Positions 14,302 to 23,527 of a stretch of DNA of 26,956 bases are shown piece after piece; positions within the stretch are counted from its first letter, which is position 1; every line of letters begins with the position of its first letter. The translations under genes were made by a program, and so were the position numbers. The notes beneath the pieces are model-generated. The model saw only the letters and a list, made by a program, of their open reading frames with translations, was not told where the DNA came from and did not search any database. This DNA comes from JASDSY01 sp041441465 (GTDB taxonomy: Bacteria; Muiribacteriota; UBA9980). The DNA lies in contig JASDSY010000009.1 in assembly GCA_041441465.1 (NCBI GenBank), forward strand, positions 1-26,956, read 5' to 3'.

Positions 14302-16908
14302 ATGAAGATAATGGCAATTGGCGATATTAATGACGATCCGGGGTTGATGGCTTATTCCGAGCTTTTACCTGGACTTTTAGAAGAGTTCCAGCCTGATTTC
14401 GTTATAGCTAACGGCGAAAACTCGGCTAAAGGCCTTGGAATAACTCCGGCAACATTCGAAAAAATATTGAGCCTCGGAACCGACGCCGTAACATTAGGGA
14501 ATCATACCTGGTCAAAAAAAGAAATACTCGACATTATAGATGATGAAAGGCTCGTTAGGCCGATCAATTATCCGTATGGCACTCCCGGCGCCGGCTGCAG
14601 AATAATTAAAGCTAAAAACGGCCTGAAAATTGGCGTGTTGAACGCACTTGGCCGTGAAAATTTAATACCTATCATAAACCGCGAAAATAACGTAACGCTT
14701 GAATGCCCTTTTAGAATGATAGATTACGAGATTGAAAAAATAAAAAATCATGTCGATCTTATCGTTGTCGATTTCCACGCGGAATCGGCCATCGAAAAAA
14801 AGTCTTTCGGCTATTATCTTGACGGACGCGCGCACATGATTTACGGAACGCATACTCACATCCAGACCGCCGACGAACAGATACTTCCTAAAGGCACGGT
14901 TTATATAACTGATATAGGAATGACAGGCTCTTACGATTCAGTTGTCGGAATAAAAAAAGAAGAAGCTATAAGGCAGTTTTGCACGCAAAGGCCGGTTAAA
15001 TTCACCGGAGCGACCGAGGATCGCGGAATTTCCGGAATCCTCGCCTATTTTGACGATGACAATAATTTCAGGCCGACTAATGTAATAAGAATTGCCAGGT
15101 TTTCAAAGTATCAAAAGCAATATAACCTTCCTTTCGAAGAAATCGCAAATAAATACCAAAAAATCGTTTCACGCGAACAAAAATATCAGCGTTATATTTC
15201 GTCTTACAAAGAGATGAACAATCTTTCGTCTTTTTCGGAAATTTATTCGAAAATTGCAGACGGCGTCAGTTACCTTACCAACGGGCTTTTGTCAATGGTT
15301 TATATTTTTGACAAGAACGACCAGGACAGGCCTTGGCAATTAAAGGCCGTCAGCGGCAATTCGATAATGGCCGGCTTTACGGAGGCTGTAAATACTTATG
15401 TGAGCGCGCTTACGCCTGAAAAACTGAAAAACGTCGAAAGCCATACGCAGCAGATTATTGAAAACGCGTTTATCAAGTTATTTCCGCTAAAGGATGAAAA
15501 ACCAGAAAATAATCTGGTCGGAGTTGTCGTTGTTAAATTAAGCCATCATATAATAGAGCTCGATATCGATCACGAAGATGTTAAAATACTTATGGATTTC
15601 ATAAAAGATTCATGCCAGATACTTGAAAGTTATTATTCGCGCATGATACAAAAGCAGCAAATAGAAGAATTGAAAACGCTTTATGATGTTTCCAAATCTA
15701 TTTCTGCTTCCATTGAATTGGAAAATCTGCTTGATAACATTATGGCCCTTGCCACACGTGTATTGAATTCTGAAACATCTTCGATCTTGATGCTTGACGA
15801 AAAAACGAACGAGCTTACCTTCCAGCTGGCCCAGGGCGACAAAGGAGCGGAAGTCAAAAAGCTTATAAGGCTTAAAGTCGGACAGGGTATCGCCGGCTGG
15901 GTCGCTCAAACCGGCGAATACTGCATAGTTCCGGATACCTCAAAAGATCCGCGTTTTTATAAAGAAGGCGACGAAAAAACCAAGTTCGTTACCAAATCGC
16001 TCATTTGCGTTCCGCTGAAACATCAGGATAAAATCATAGGCGTTCTTGAAGTTTTAAACCGCAAAGGCGAAATTCCGTTTAACGACCATGATAAAGAGCT
16101 TCTGGAACTGGTGGCCGCATTAAGCTCGAACCCGATTGTCAACGCAAAGCTTTACGGCAACATAAAAAACTTATATAAAAGTACTCTTAAGGTGCTTGCA
16201 AATGCTCTCGATGCCAAAGATTCATATACACATGGACATTCGCAGCGCGTCGCTGAATATTCAGTCGCGATCGCTTGCGAACTCGGATTTTCTCAGAAAG
16301 ATTCCGATGATCTTGAATTTGCGGCTTTGCTTCATGATATAGGTAAAATCGGCATAAGAGATAATATTTTGTGCAAACCCGGAAAATTGACGGATGAAGA
16401 ATTTAAGATAATCCAGATGCATCCGGTAATGAGCGCGCAAATTCTTGCTCCTATTGATTTTCTTGCGGACAAGATACCGATAGTTAAGCATCATCATGAA
16501 CGTTTCGACGGCAAAGGCTATCCGTCGAAACTGAAAGGCGAGGAAATTCCGCTTGGCGCAAGGATTATTTGCGTCGCTGATACTTTTGACGCCATGACTT
16601 CCAACCGTTCTTATAGAAAAGGCCTTCCGGCTGAAGTTGCGCTCGAGGAATTAAAAAGATGTTCAGGCGCGCAGTTTGATCCTGTGATTGTACAGGCATT
16701 TTTAAATGTTTTTGCGAAGAAATATGCCCGCAATTTTGAAGAAATAAGGACTAAATTCGAAGAACAGGAATCGGTTCTGGAGATTTCAGGTGATTCCAAT
16801 GTCAAGCAGGAACCTAAAATTGAAAATCCTTTGCCTAAAACCGAAACGGTAGGCACCAAGCCGGCAGAATCCGCTGCCGCTCCCGTGGAACCTGAAAAAA
16901 AAACTTAA
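14302..16908 (+). CDS. YmdB-like phosphodiesterase fused to GAF and HD-GYP domains
   Basis: An 868-residue cytoplasmic signalling protein. Residues 1-265 are a complete YmdB-family metallophosphoesterase (TIGR00282 type) with the metal ligands D8, E39, N40, N67, H68, H159, H184 and H186; B. subtilis YmdB hydrolyses 2',3'-cyclic nucleotides. Residues about 300-445 look like a weak GAF-type domain, and 455-620 are a clear GAF domain. HD-GYP follows at about 625-805, with H644/H646, HD at 678-679, K682, H707, HHE at 731-733, GYP at 739-741 and D760, so c-di-GMP hydrolysis is expected. The last 55 residues are a Pro/Glu/Lys-rich tail without a fold. The SD AGAGG is at 14291-14295. There is no TM segment or signal peptide. 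It is convergent with the hybrid kinase, 15 bp away. Both catalytic centres appear intact. Confidence 0.93.
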   Translation: MKIMAIGDINDDPGLMAYSELLPGLLEEFQPDFVIANGENSAKGLGITPATFEKILSLGTDAVTLGNHTWSKKEILDIIDDERLVRPINYPYGTPGAGCRIIKAKNGLKIGVLNALGRENLIPIINRENNVTLECPFRMIDYEIEKIKNHVDLIVVDFHAESAIEKKSFGYYLDGRAHMIYGTHTHIQTADEQILPKGTVYITDIGMTGSYDSVVGIKKEEAIRQFCTQRPVKFTGATEDRGISGILAYFDDDNNFRPTNVIRIARFSKYQKQYNLPFEEIANKYQKIVSREQKYQRYISSYKEMNNLSSFSEIYSKIADGVSYLTNGLLSMVYIFDKNDQDRPWQLKAVSGNSIMAGFTEAVNTYVSALTPEKLKNVESHTQQIIENAFIKLFPLKDEKPENNLVGVVVVKLSHHIIELDIDHEDVKILMDFIKDSCQILESYYSRMIQKQQIEELKTLYDVSKSISASIELENLLDNIMALATRVLNSETSSILMLDEKTNELTFQLAQGDKGAEVKKLIRLKVGQGIAGWVAQTGEYCIVPDTSKDPRFYKEGDEKTKFVTKSLICVPLKHQDKIIGVLEVLNRKGEIPFNDHDKELLELVAALSSNPIVNAKLYGNIKNLYKSTLKVLANALDAKDSYTHGHSQRVAEYSVAIACELGFSQKDSDDLEFAALLHDIGKIGIRDNILCKPGKLTDEEFKIIQMHPVMSAQILAPIDFLADKIPIVKHHHERFDGKGYPSKLKGEEIPLGARIICVADTFDAMTSNRSYRKGLPAEVALEELKRCSGAQFDPVIVQAFLNVFAKKYARNFEEIRTKFEEQESVLEISGDSNVKQEPKIENPLPKTETVGTKPAESAAAPVEPEKKT

Positions 16909-16923
16909 GTTGAAAATTGATTT

Positions 16924-19662
16924 TTAATTGAAATATTTTTCAGGCATTATTTTTTTTATAATGCTTTTTAACTCTTCCGAATGATAAGGTTTAGCTATAA
17001 ATTCCTTAAAGTTTGAATTTTGATATTCGAAGTTTATATTTCCCTTGTAATATCCGCTTGAAGCTATTGCAATTACGTCAGGGTTGTCTTTTATAATTTT
17101 ATTTAAGGCTTCAACACCGCCCATTTTTCCAGGTACCGTAAGGTCAAATATCAAAAGGTCGAATGGCGCGCCTTCCTTTTTAGCATCATAGTATTTGTCG
17201 ATGGCTTCCTGACCGTCGTTAGCCGACTGGGCCTTCGCCTGCCATATATTGAAAAGATCGACAAGAAAACTTCTGATTGATTCCTCGTCGTCCATTACAA
17301 GCACTTTAGCGTTTAATTTAAAAGTTTTTTCATGTGTTTTTTCATTGACCGGCGTTCCTGAATTTTCAACGTTGATTATTATGGGCAGGAACACATTTAC
17401 CGTTGTGCCTTTGCCGCTGCCTGAATCTATTGTTATTACGCCGTCATGATTGTTTACGATGGAATACGCCGAAGCCAGCCCCAGCCCGCTTCCTTTAGAC
17501 TTTGTCGTGAAGTAAGGATCGAATACCTTATCGATGTTTTTTTCGTCGATCCCTGTTCCTGAATCAACTATTGATATCTTTATATAAGTTTCGCATTTTT
17601 TTAACAGGTCTCTATTCTCTTCGTAAGTTACATTTGAAGTTGATAATTTTATAATTCCGCCATCCGGCATCGCTTGGATTGAATTTAAAATTATATTTGT
17701 AATTACCTGAGTTATCTGCCCTTCATCGGCCGACGTTATCGAGGTCGACGCATTGATTGAGAACTCGCACTTTATACTTGTGCCTCTGACTGTAAACTCG
17801 GCGCAATTTGTCACAATATCATTTATGTTTACAAGCGCTTTTTTAGGTTTTTGAGTTTTAGAAAATGTCAAAAGTTGCGTTGTAACAGCTTTAGCCTTTA
17901 AAGTTACCATGTGCGCCTTATTGAGCAGCTCTGTTACTTTTTCCGAGTTCGAATACATGATTGCAACTTCTATATTGCCGGCTATTCCGGCTAAAAAATT
18001 ATTGAAGTCATGCGCGATTCCTCCGGCCATTACACTTATCGATTCGAGTTTGCTCGTTTTTAAAAGTTCGGTTTCCATTTTCTTACGCTTTTCTATTTCA
18101 TTTTTCAATTCCTCGTTTTTTATCGCAAGTTCCGCGGTCCTCTCCTTTATCCGTTCTTCAAGATTATCATAAGCGGCTTTTATCTTTTCTTCGGCTTTTT
18201 TTAATTCTGTTATGTCAACGATAAATCCGCGCAGCCCGGTGACTACGCCGTCTTCAAAAATAGGATGAGCGTTGACAATTCCAGGGAACGTGGTTTGGTT
18301 TTTCCGAAGCATAAGATAGTTGCTTCCTGAATTTGAAGAAGTTTTAAGATTTAAGTTTAACTCGAATCTTTTTTTTGCATTCAGCCTGTCTTGAGGCGCT
18401 ATGGCGTCGAATATGTTAACTCCTTTTTCGAAATCTTCCTGCGAATATCCGAATATTTCAAAACCGGCTTTGTTTACGAATTTTAAAGTGCCGTTCAGGT
18501 CTGTTTCAAAAAGCGTCTGCGGAAGATTATCGGCAATTTGCTGATATTTTTCCTGCGATTTTCTGATCTCTGCCTCCGCTCTTTTTCTGTTTTCAATTTC
18601 GGCTTTCAACGTTCTCATGGGACGCAGATCATTGGCGTAAATTATTATTCCGGTCGGATCGTCAAAATCGTCATATAATGCTGAACCTGTTATTTTTACC
18701 GGAATTATTGCGCCGCTCTTATTCTTTATTCCTGCTTTGAAAATATACTTGCTATGAGTTTTATCTTTTATTTTATTTAATTCTTCGGTACCGTTGTCGC
18801 ATACTATCAATTCGTCAAGCTTTAAACGCTCGATATCGGCATCGTCATATTTTAAAATTTTGGTGAAATTAGGATTGGTTTTTAAAATTTTGAAATTAAA
18901 ATCTGATAATATCAAAAAATCAGTGATTTTACTGATAATTTTATCTGAGGCGATGGCTGGAGTGATTGTTAAAAAATTATATTTATGAACGGCATAACCT
19001 GTTCCGACAACCCATATTAAAAGCAGTATATGTGCCATTAACGGAACATCTGTTATTTTTAAAAGCGGAAAAAGAATATCTGTTATGGAACATGTAAAAA
19101 TTGAAAGAAGCGACGTGTGTCTCAATACCTGTTCTAATTTTAGCTCTCGGTTTGTCTTAATGATCTTTATCCATTTATTTAAAAGCATGACAATGAAAAG
19201 GCAGCATAATACGAAAAAAACATTGAAATATGTAAAAATGACCAAATTGCCGTTATTATATAAATTCCAGATAGTATTATTTTTTATCTTAATGAATGAT
19301 AGTTCATTAGTTGTGCCGCTTAAGACATAAGTAATAAAATAAATAACTGGAACATATAAGAGGATTATAAATCTCTTTTTTGACATTAAAAAAGCATTTC
19401 TCGTTAATATAACGAAAAAATAAACCATTGCGATAGGAAATACAGCCCATCCTATAAAAGAAAGCTTGTAATAAAATAAAGCATCCTCGGCAGTCGCGGC
19501 GGAATAAGTGAACGCATAAAAAAAGCTTTTGAAACCCAGGCATATTGTCATAGCAGCCCAGGCTCTATTGAGTTTTAAGTATCTTTCCGAATAGTAGAAA
19601 TAGAAACTGAAGTTTAAATAAGTAATCGCCGCTATTATTGATAAAACTGAGTAAATATTCAT
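16924..19662 (-). CDS. hybrid histidine kinase with 7TM-like N-terminus, two PAS domains and receiver
   Basis: A membrane sensor kinase of 912 residues. The first ~230 hold about seven hydrophobic segments (near 5-24, 36-53, 65-87, 98-115, 140-161, 185-201 and 207-225), resembling the 7TM sensor class seen on PAS kinases. A PAS-like domain spans about 245-345, a second clearer PAS 370-490, then a coiled coil 490-540. The dimerisation helix has H551 in GGIAHDFNN, as in NtrB-type kinases; the ATPase has N660 (NIILNS), DSGTGI at 700-705 and GSGLGL at 724-729. A C-terminal receiver (785-905) has acidic D791/D792, phospho-acceptor D840, S868/S869 and K891. All catalytic residues are present. No DNA-binding output or separate regulator is adjacent, so the downstream partner is unknown. 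It lies 58 bp after the desulfurase gene and may share its transcript. Confidence 0.94.
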   Translation of the reverse strand: MNIYSVLSIIAAITYLNFSFYFYYSERYLKLNRAWAAMTICLGFKSFFYAFTYSAATAEDALFYYKLSFIGWAVFPIAMVYFFVILTRNAFLMSKKRFIILLYVPVIYFITYVLSGTTNELSFIKIKNNTIWNLYNNGNLVIFTYFNVFFVLCCLFIVMLLNKWIKIIKTNRELKLEQVLRHTSLLSIFTCSITDILFPLLKITDVPLMAHILLLIWVVGTGYAVHKYNFLTITPAIASDKIISKITDFLILSDFNFKILKTNPNFTKILKYDDADIERLKLDELIVCDNGTEELNKIKDKTHSKYIFKAGIKNKSGAIIPVKITGSALYDDFDDPTGIIIYANDLRPMRTLKAEIENRKRAEAEIRKSQEKYQQIADNLPQTLFETDLNGTLKFVNKAGFEIFGYSQEDFEKGVNIFDAIAPQDRLNAKKRFELNLNLKTSSNSGSNYLMLRKNQTTFPGIVNAHPIFEDGVVTGLRGFIVDITELKKAEEKIKAAYDNLEERIKERTAELAIKNEELKNEIEKRKKMETELLKTSKLESISVMAGGIAHDFNNFLAGIAGNIEVAIMYSNSEKVTELLNKAHMVTLKAKAVTTQLLTFSKTQKPKKALVNINDIVTNCAEFTVRGTSIKCEFSINASTSITSADEGQITQVITNIILNSIQAMPDGGIIKLSTSNVTYEENRDLLKKCETYIKISIVDSGTGIDEKNIDKVFDPYFTTKSKGSGLGLASAYSIVNNHDGVITIDSGSGKGTTVNVFLPIIINVENSGTPVNEKTHEKTFKLNAKVLVMDDEESIRSFLVDLFNIWQAKAQSANDGQEAIDKYYDAKKEGAPFDLLIFDLTVPGKMGGVEALNKIIKDNPDVIAIASSGYYKGNINFEYQNSNFKEFIAKPYHSEELKSIIKKIMPEKYFN

Positions 19663-19720
19663 TCGCTAAAGCTCTTTTTTGAAATTTTTAAAGAATTAAG
19701 GCCGATTATCGCGTTAACAA

Positions 19721-20950
19721 TTATTTTTGATAGAATTCTAATATGGATTCGGTCAGGCGGTCTATATCATAAGTTTCATTATATATTCCCAAAGATATTC
19801 TCAGAGCGCCCATTCCAAACTCAAACGGCACGTTCATTGCGCTTATAACGTGCGACATTGTGGCGCCTTTTTTTGAATTGCAGGCCGACCCGGCTGAAAC
19901 CATTATATTTTTTTCAGAAAGATATTCAAGAAGAGTTTCGGCCGGTGTGTTTTTGAAGCTTACATTTATCGTGCTCGCTACCGAATTATTCTTTGGAGAA
20001 TTATATTTTATTTCGATATTTTTGTTTTTGAATATTTCAAAATTTTTATATAAATAGTTTCTTAATTCCAAATAGTGATTATTACGGTGTTCGAATTCTG
20101 AAATGGCCAGCCGTGCGGCAGTTTCCATACCGGCAATTGCCTGCGTGTTGACCGTTCCGGCGCGCATCCCGAATTCGTGACTGCCCCCTAAAATTCTTGG
20201 ATTGAGCTTGGTTCCGCGTTTTATATAAAGTATGCCGGTGCCCTTTGGACCGTAAAATTTATGCGCCGACAGGGCAAGCATATCTATTCCAAGCTCCGAT
20301 ACATTTATAGGAAGTTTTCCAAAAGCCTGAACGCAGTCGCAAAGAAATATCGAGCCTTTTGATTTCGCGATTCGCGTCAATTCTTTTATAGGCTGGATTA
20401 CGCCGGTTTCATTATTTACCATCATAATCGACGTGAAGTCTATTTTTTCATAATTAGCGGTAGCTTTTTCAAAATCTGCAGGCGATATAATCCCTTCAGA
20501 ATCAGGATTTAAAACTATGACTTCGGCTCCGTATTTTTTTAATTCTAAAACCGGATAAAGCGACGCATGATGTTCAGACGCGGCTGTAACTACGACTTTT
20601 CCTTTGCAATTTTCACAGGCTAAAAACGGCTGGCCGAATATCGCCAGGTTTAACGATTCAGAGGCGCCCGATGTGAATATCACTTCCTGCGGTGCGGCGC
20701 CTATATATGATGCCATTTTGGCACGGGAAGTTTCAAGCGATTCCTTTGCGCGCATACCGAATTTATGGTTCGAAGAAGTATTCGCGTAATTGTCAAAATA
20801 AAACTCTTCCATCGTTTTTTTTACTTCCGGTAAAATCGGTGTCGTCGAATTATTATCAAGGAAAAAAAACTCGGAACGCTTGAAGGCGCTTTCGTTCTTT
20901 ATAGTGCTTTTTATTTCTTTTTTCCCGTTGTATACGCTCTTAAGCGGCAT
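19721..20950 (-). CDS. nifS: cysteine desulfurase (NifS/IscS family)
   Basis: A PLP enzyme that removes sulfur from cysteine as an enzyme-bound persulfide for Fe-S clusters or thiolation. It is 409 residues. The fold-type I motifs are present: FTSGASESLNLAI near 92-104, SEHHAS with H127/H128, the PLP lysine K231 in SAHKFYGPKGTG, GGSHEFGMRAGT, and the persulfide-forming C357 in SAGSACNSK. The closing RISLG is also present. The first 26 residues are a polar extension before the usual LDNNSTTP start. The ATG overlaps the stop of the TPR gene (TAATG), indicating translational coupling. No iscU/nifU scaffold or tRNA-thiolation gene is beside it, so the sulfur acceptor is unclear; the symbol denotes the family, not proven nitrogenase service. 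Confidence 0.93.
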   Translation of the reverse strand: MPLKSVYNGKKEIKSTIKNESAFKRSEFFFLDNNSTTPILPEVKKTMEEFYFDNYANTSSNHKFGMRAKESLETSRAKMASYIGAAPQEVIFTSGASESLNLAIFGQPFLACENCKGKVVVTAASEHHASLYPVLELKKYGAEVIVLNPDSEGIISPADFEKATANYEKIDFTSIMMVNNETGVIQPIKELTRIAKSKGSIFLCDCVQAFGKLPINVSELGIDMLALSAHKFYGPKGTGILYIKRGTKLNPRILGGSHEFGMRAGTVNTQAIAGMETAARLAISEFEHRNNHYLELRNYLYKNFEIFKNKNIEIKYNSPKNNSVASTINVSFKNTPAETLLEYLSEKNIMVSAGSACNSKKGATMSHVISAMNVPFEFGMGALRISLGIYNETYDIDRLTESILEFYQK

Positions 20951-23520
20951 TATTTATTTCCCCTTTTTTCCAATAACTTATTTAACGAATCTTTAACGAA
21001 TCCGGCCAGTTTGGAGTTGGCCGGCACAAGCCTTAAAGTGATTTTCCATTCCTCTATCGCTTTTTCAGGCTGTTCGAGCTCTTCATACGCTGAACCTAGA
21101 TTATAATGAACATAAGCGTCATTAGGATTTATCGTAATGACACGCTGCCATGCTTTAACTGCCCTGTCGATCTGGCCTTTTTCATAATAAGCCAGTCCTA
21201 AATGATAAAGCGAATAATCGTCATCGGGATTTATTATGCAGGCGCGTTGAAATTCCTTGATGGCGTTATCGTACTGGCCTGTATCGTAAAAAGCTATTCC
21301 GATGTTGGTGTGCGCATAAACATCGTCGGGATTTAACGCAAGAGTTTTTTGAAATTCGGTTATGGCTTTTTCAGTTTCGCCTATGCTTTTATAACAAATC
21401 CCAAGGCTGTAATGGCAGAATTCGTCATCGGGATTTATTGTTATCGATCTTTCGAAATAATTAATTGCACGGTCATATTCGCCGCGTTTTTTATAAATAG
21501 CTCCGAGCCCGTATAAAGATAATGAATGATCGTTCTTCAGTCCGAGACATTGTTCAAATTCTAGTATCGCTTCGTCATTTTTGTCAAGCGACCTATACAG
21601 GCTGCCCATAAAATAATGAATTTCAGGATCGCCTGGTTTTATTTCCGTCGCATGGACAAAAGTCTCTATGGCTTTTTGAATTTCGTTGCTGTTTTTATAA
21701 GCCAGGCCGAGCATCTGATGAGCCTGGATATGGTCTGTTTTTAATGTTATTACTTTTCTGAATGACGTTATTGCGTCTTCGAGCTGGCCCCGGTTTAAAT
21801 AAATAAGGCCGAGCTGAAAATATGCCTCGAAATAATTTTTATCAAGCTCGATTATTTTCAAAAACTTGTTCACTGCGCCGGCTGATTCACCCTTGTTACG
21901 GTACGCGACACCCAGTTCAAACAGCGAATTAATATCATTCGGCGCTATGGCTATGGCTTTTTCCCATTCGCATATAGCCTCGTCAAGAAGGCCGTTGTCG
22001 CGGTAAGAAACTCCAAGGTTGAAATGTGCCTTGAAATCTTCGGGATTCATCTCGGCTTTACGTTTCCAATCCTGGATTACACCGTCATATATGCCTTTCT
22101 GGCGCATTATCACTTCGATATAATACTGTGAGTACTTATCATCGGGCCTGCGGTCAAGAACCTTTTCATATTCTATTACGGCTTCGTCGAGAAGGCCTTT
22201 GCTCTTATATGAGCAGGCAAGCCGGTAATGCGCGTCTGTATCGTTCGGGTCAAGTAAAATTCGTTTTTTCAGATCTTCTATCTGAAGGTCGATCTCATCT
22301 TTGGCCTGGCGTGTTGTTTTTTTAGTTCCGTAATGTTTTTTCAATTCGTCGGCTTTTTTCCAGCAGGCCAGCGCTTCGTCATATTCGGCCTTTACATCGT
22401 GGATGTTGCCGAGAAGGTCGTAAGCGTCGGCAAGTATTGTATTTAATGAAATAGCTCGCAACGCTTCGGCTTTCGCTTCGTTGAGCATGCCTTTATCCTT
22501 ATACACCGTGCCGAGCGCCAGGTGCGCCAGCGCGTCATTCGGAGTTATTTCAATTGATTTTAAAAAATTAAGTATGGCGTCTTCCATATTATTTTTTTTG
22601 CGCGAAATCATGCCGAGCCAGTAGTGGCAGTATGGATATTTCGGCGCCAGCGCGGTTACTTTTTGAAACTCACCGCGTGCCGCGTCTATCATTCCGCGTT
22701 GATAATAAGAAATACCAAGGTAGAAGTGAGCGTCAGGATTTTCTTTATTTATGGATATCGCACGTTTAAATTCGCTTATTGATTCTTCGTGCTTTTCCTG
22801 GTCAGCAAGCACAATGCCAAGATTGACATGCGCGTATATGAAATTTTTATCCGCTATTATTGCGCGTTTGCAATATTTTTCGGCATCGGCTATGAATCCT
22901 TTGGAATAATAAGCCATTCCGAGCCGCGTCAACGCGAACGCGTCGTTCGGATTCAATATTACCGCTTTTCTTAACTGCAAAATCGCCCTGTCGAATTGAT
23001 TTTTTTGTTCATAAGAAAGCGCCAGGTTGTAGTGGGCATAAGCGTAGTCGTGGTTTAACCTCACGGCGCGTCGCAGAGTCGATATAGATTCGTCGAGCTC
23101 TCCTTTAATTCTCAATGCGCGGCCTAAATGCGTGTGGGCGAATGCGTAATTCGGATTTATGGATATCGCTTCCTGGAATTGGACAATAGCTTCGTCAGCT
23201 GCGCCCTCTAAAAGATAAATTATGCCGAGATTGCAATGCGCGAAAGAATACTGAGGCTTAAGCTTTATTGCCCGTTTTATCGCAATTTTTGCTTCCTTAA
23301 ACATTCCTTTGTTTTTATAACAAAGCCCTAAAAAATTATATGCGTAGGCATCATCCTGCCTTGTAACTATTGTTTTTTTATAATAAGTTATGGCTTCGTC
23401 AATCATGCCCCTTAATTCAAATAATTTGGCGACTTGATAGTATAAATCTGAATTTTCAGGAGATTCTTCGGCTTCTTTAATTTTAGAAGCTATAAGGCTA
23501 TCGTATTCTTTTTTTAACAT
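20950..23520 (-). CDS. TPR superhelix protein with about 23 tetratricopeptide repeats
   Basis: An 856-residue protein made almost wholly of 34-residue TPR units with the usual W/L-G-Y-A-F-A-P pattern (for example NLGIIYLLEGAADEAIVQF). I count eleven units in register, then an insert of about 30 basic, helical residues near 395-430, then twelve more and a short closing helix. There is no signal peptide, TM segment or catalytic domain, so it should be a cytoplasmic scaffold with a long concave binding surface. An SD (GGGAG) lies inside the last codons of the Nudix gene 7 bp upstream, and its stop overlaps the nifS start, so Nudix, TPR and NifS are translated from one message. This suggests a shared complex or process, but no partner is proven. 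The gene-internal 102-nt periodicity makes it prone to repeat-number change. Confidence 0.9.
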   Translation of the reverse strand: MLKKEYDSLIASKIKEAEESPENSDLYYQVAKLFELRGMIDEAITYYKKTIVTRQDDAYAYNFLGLCYKNKGMFKEAKIAIKRAIKLKPQYSFAHCNLGIIYLLEGAADEAIVQFQEAISINPNYAFAHTHLGRALRIKGELDESISTLRRAVRLNHDYAYAHYNLALSYEQKNQFDRAILQLRKAVILNPNDAFALTRLGMAYYSKGFIADAEKYCKRAIIADKNFIYAHVNLGIVLADQEKHEESISEFKRAISINKENPDAHFYLGISYYQRGMIDAARGEFQKVTALAPKYPYCHYWLGMISRKKNNMEDAILNFLKSIEITPNDALAHLALGTVYKDKGMLNEAKAEALRAISLNTILADAYDLLGNIHDVKAEYDEALACWKKADELKKHYGTKKTTRQAKDEIDLQIEDLKKRILLDPNDTDAHYRLACSYKSKGLLDEAVIEYEKVLDRRPDDKYSQYYIEVIMRQKGIYDGVIQDWKRKAEMNPEDFKAHFNLGVSYRDNGLLDEAICEWEKAIAIAPNDINSLFELGVAYRNKGESAGAVNKFLKIIELDKNYFEAYFQLGLIYLNRGQLEDAITSFRKVITLKTDHIQAHQMLGLAYKNSNEIQKAIETFVHATEIKPGDPEIHYFMGSLYRSLDKNDEAILEFEQCLGLKNDHSLSLYGLGAIYKKRGEYDRAINYFERSITINPDDEFCHYSLGICYKSIGETEKAITEFQKTLALNPDDVYAHTNIGIAFYDTGQYDNAIKEFQRACIINPDDDYSLYHLGLAYYEKGQIDRAVKAWQRVITINPNDAYVHYNLGSAYEELEQPEKAIEEWKITLRLVPANSKLAGFVKDSLNKLLEKRGNK

Positions 23521-23527
23521 TGACCGG

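Noticed and set aside
16891..16944. cctgaaaaa and tttttcagg as a bidirectional terminator between the convergent genes
   Set aside because: The 36-base loop is long, the stem is mostly A-T and no T-run follows, so it is not convincing as an intrinsic terminator.
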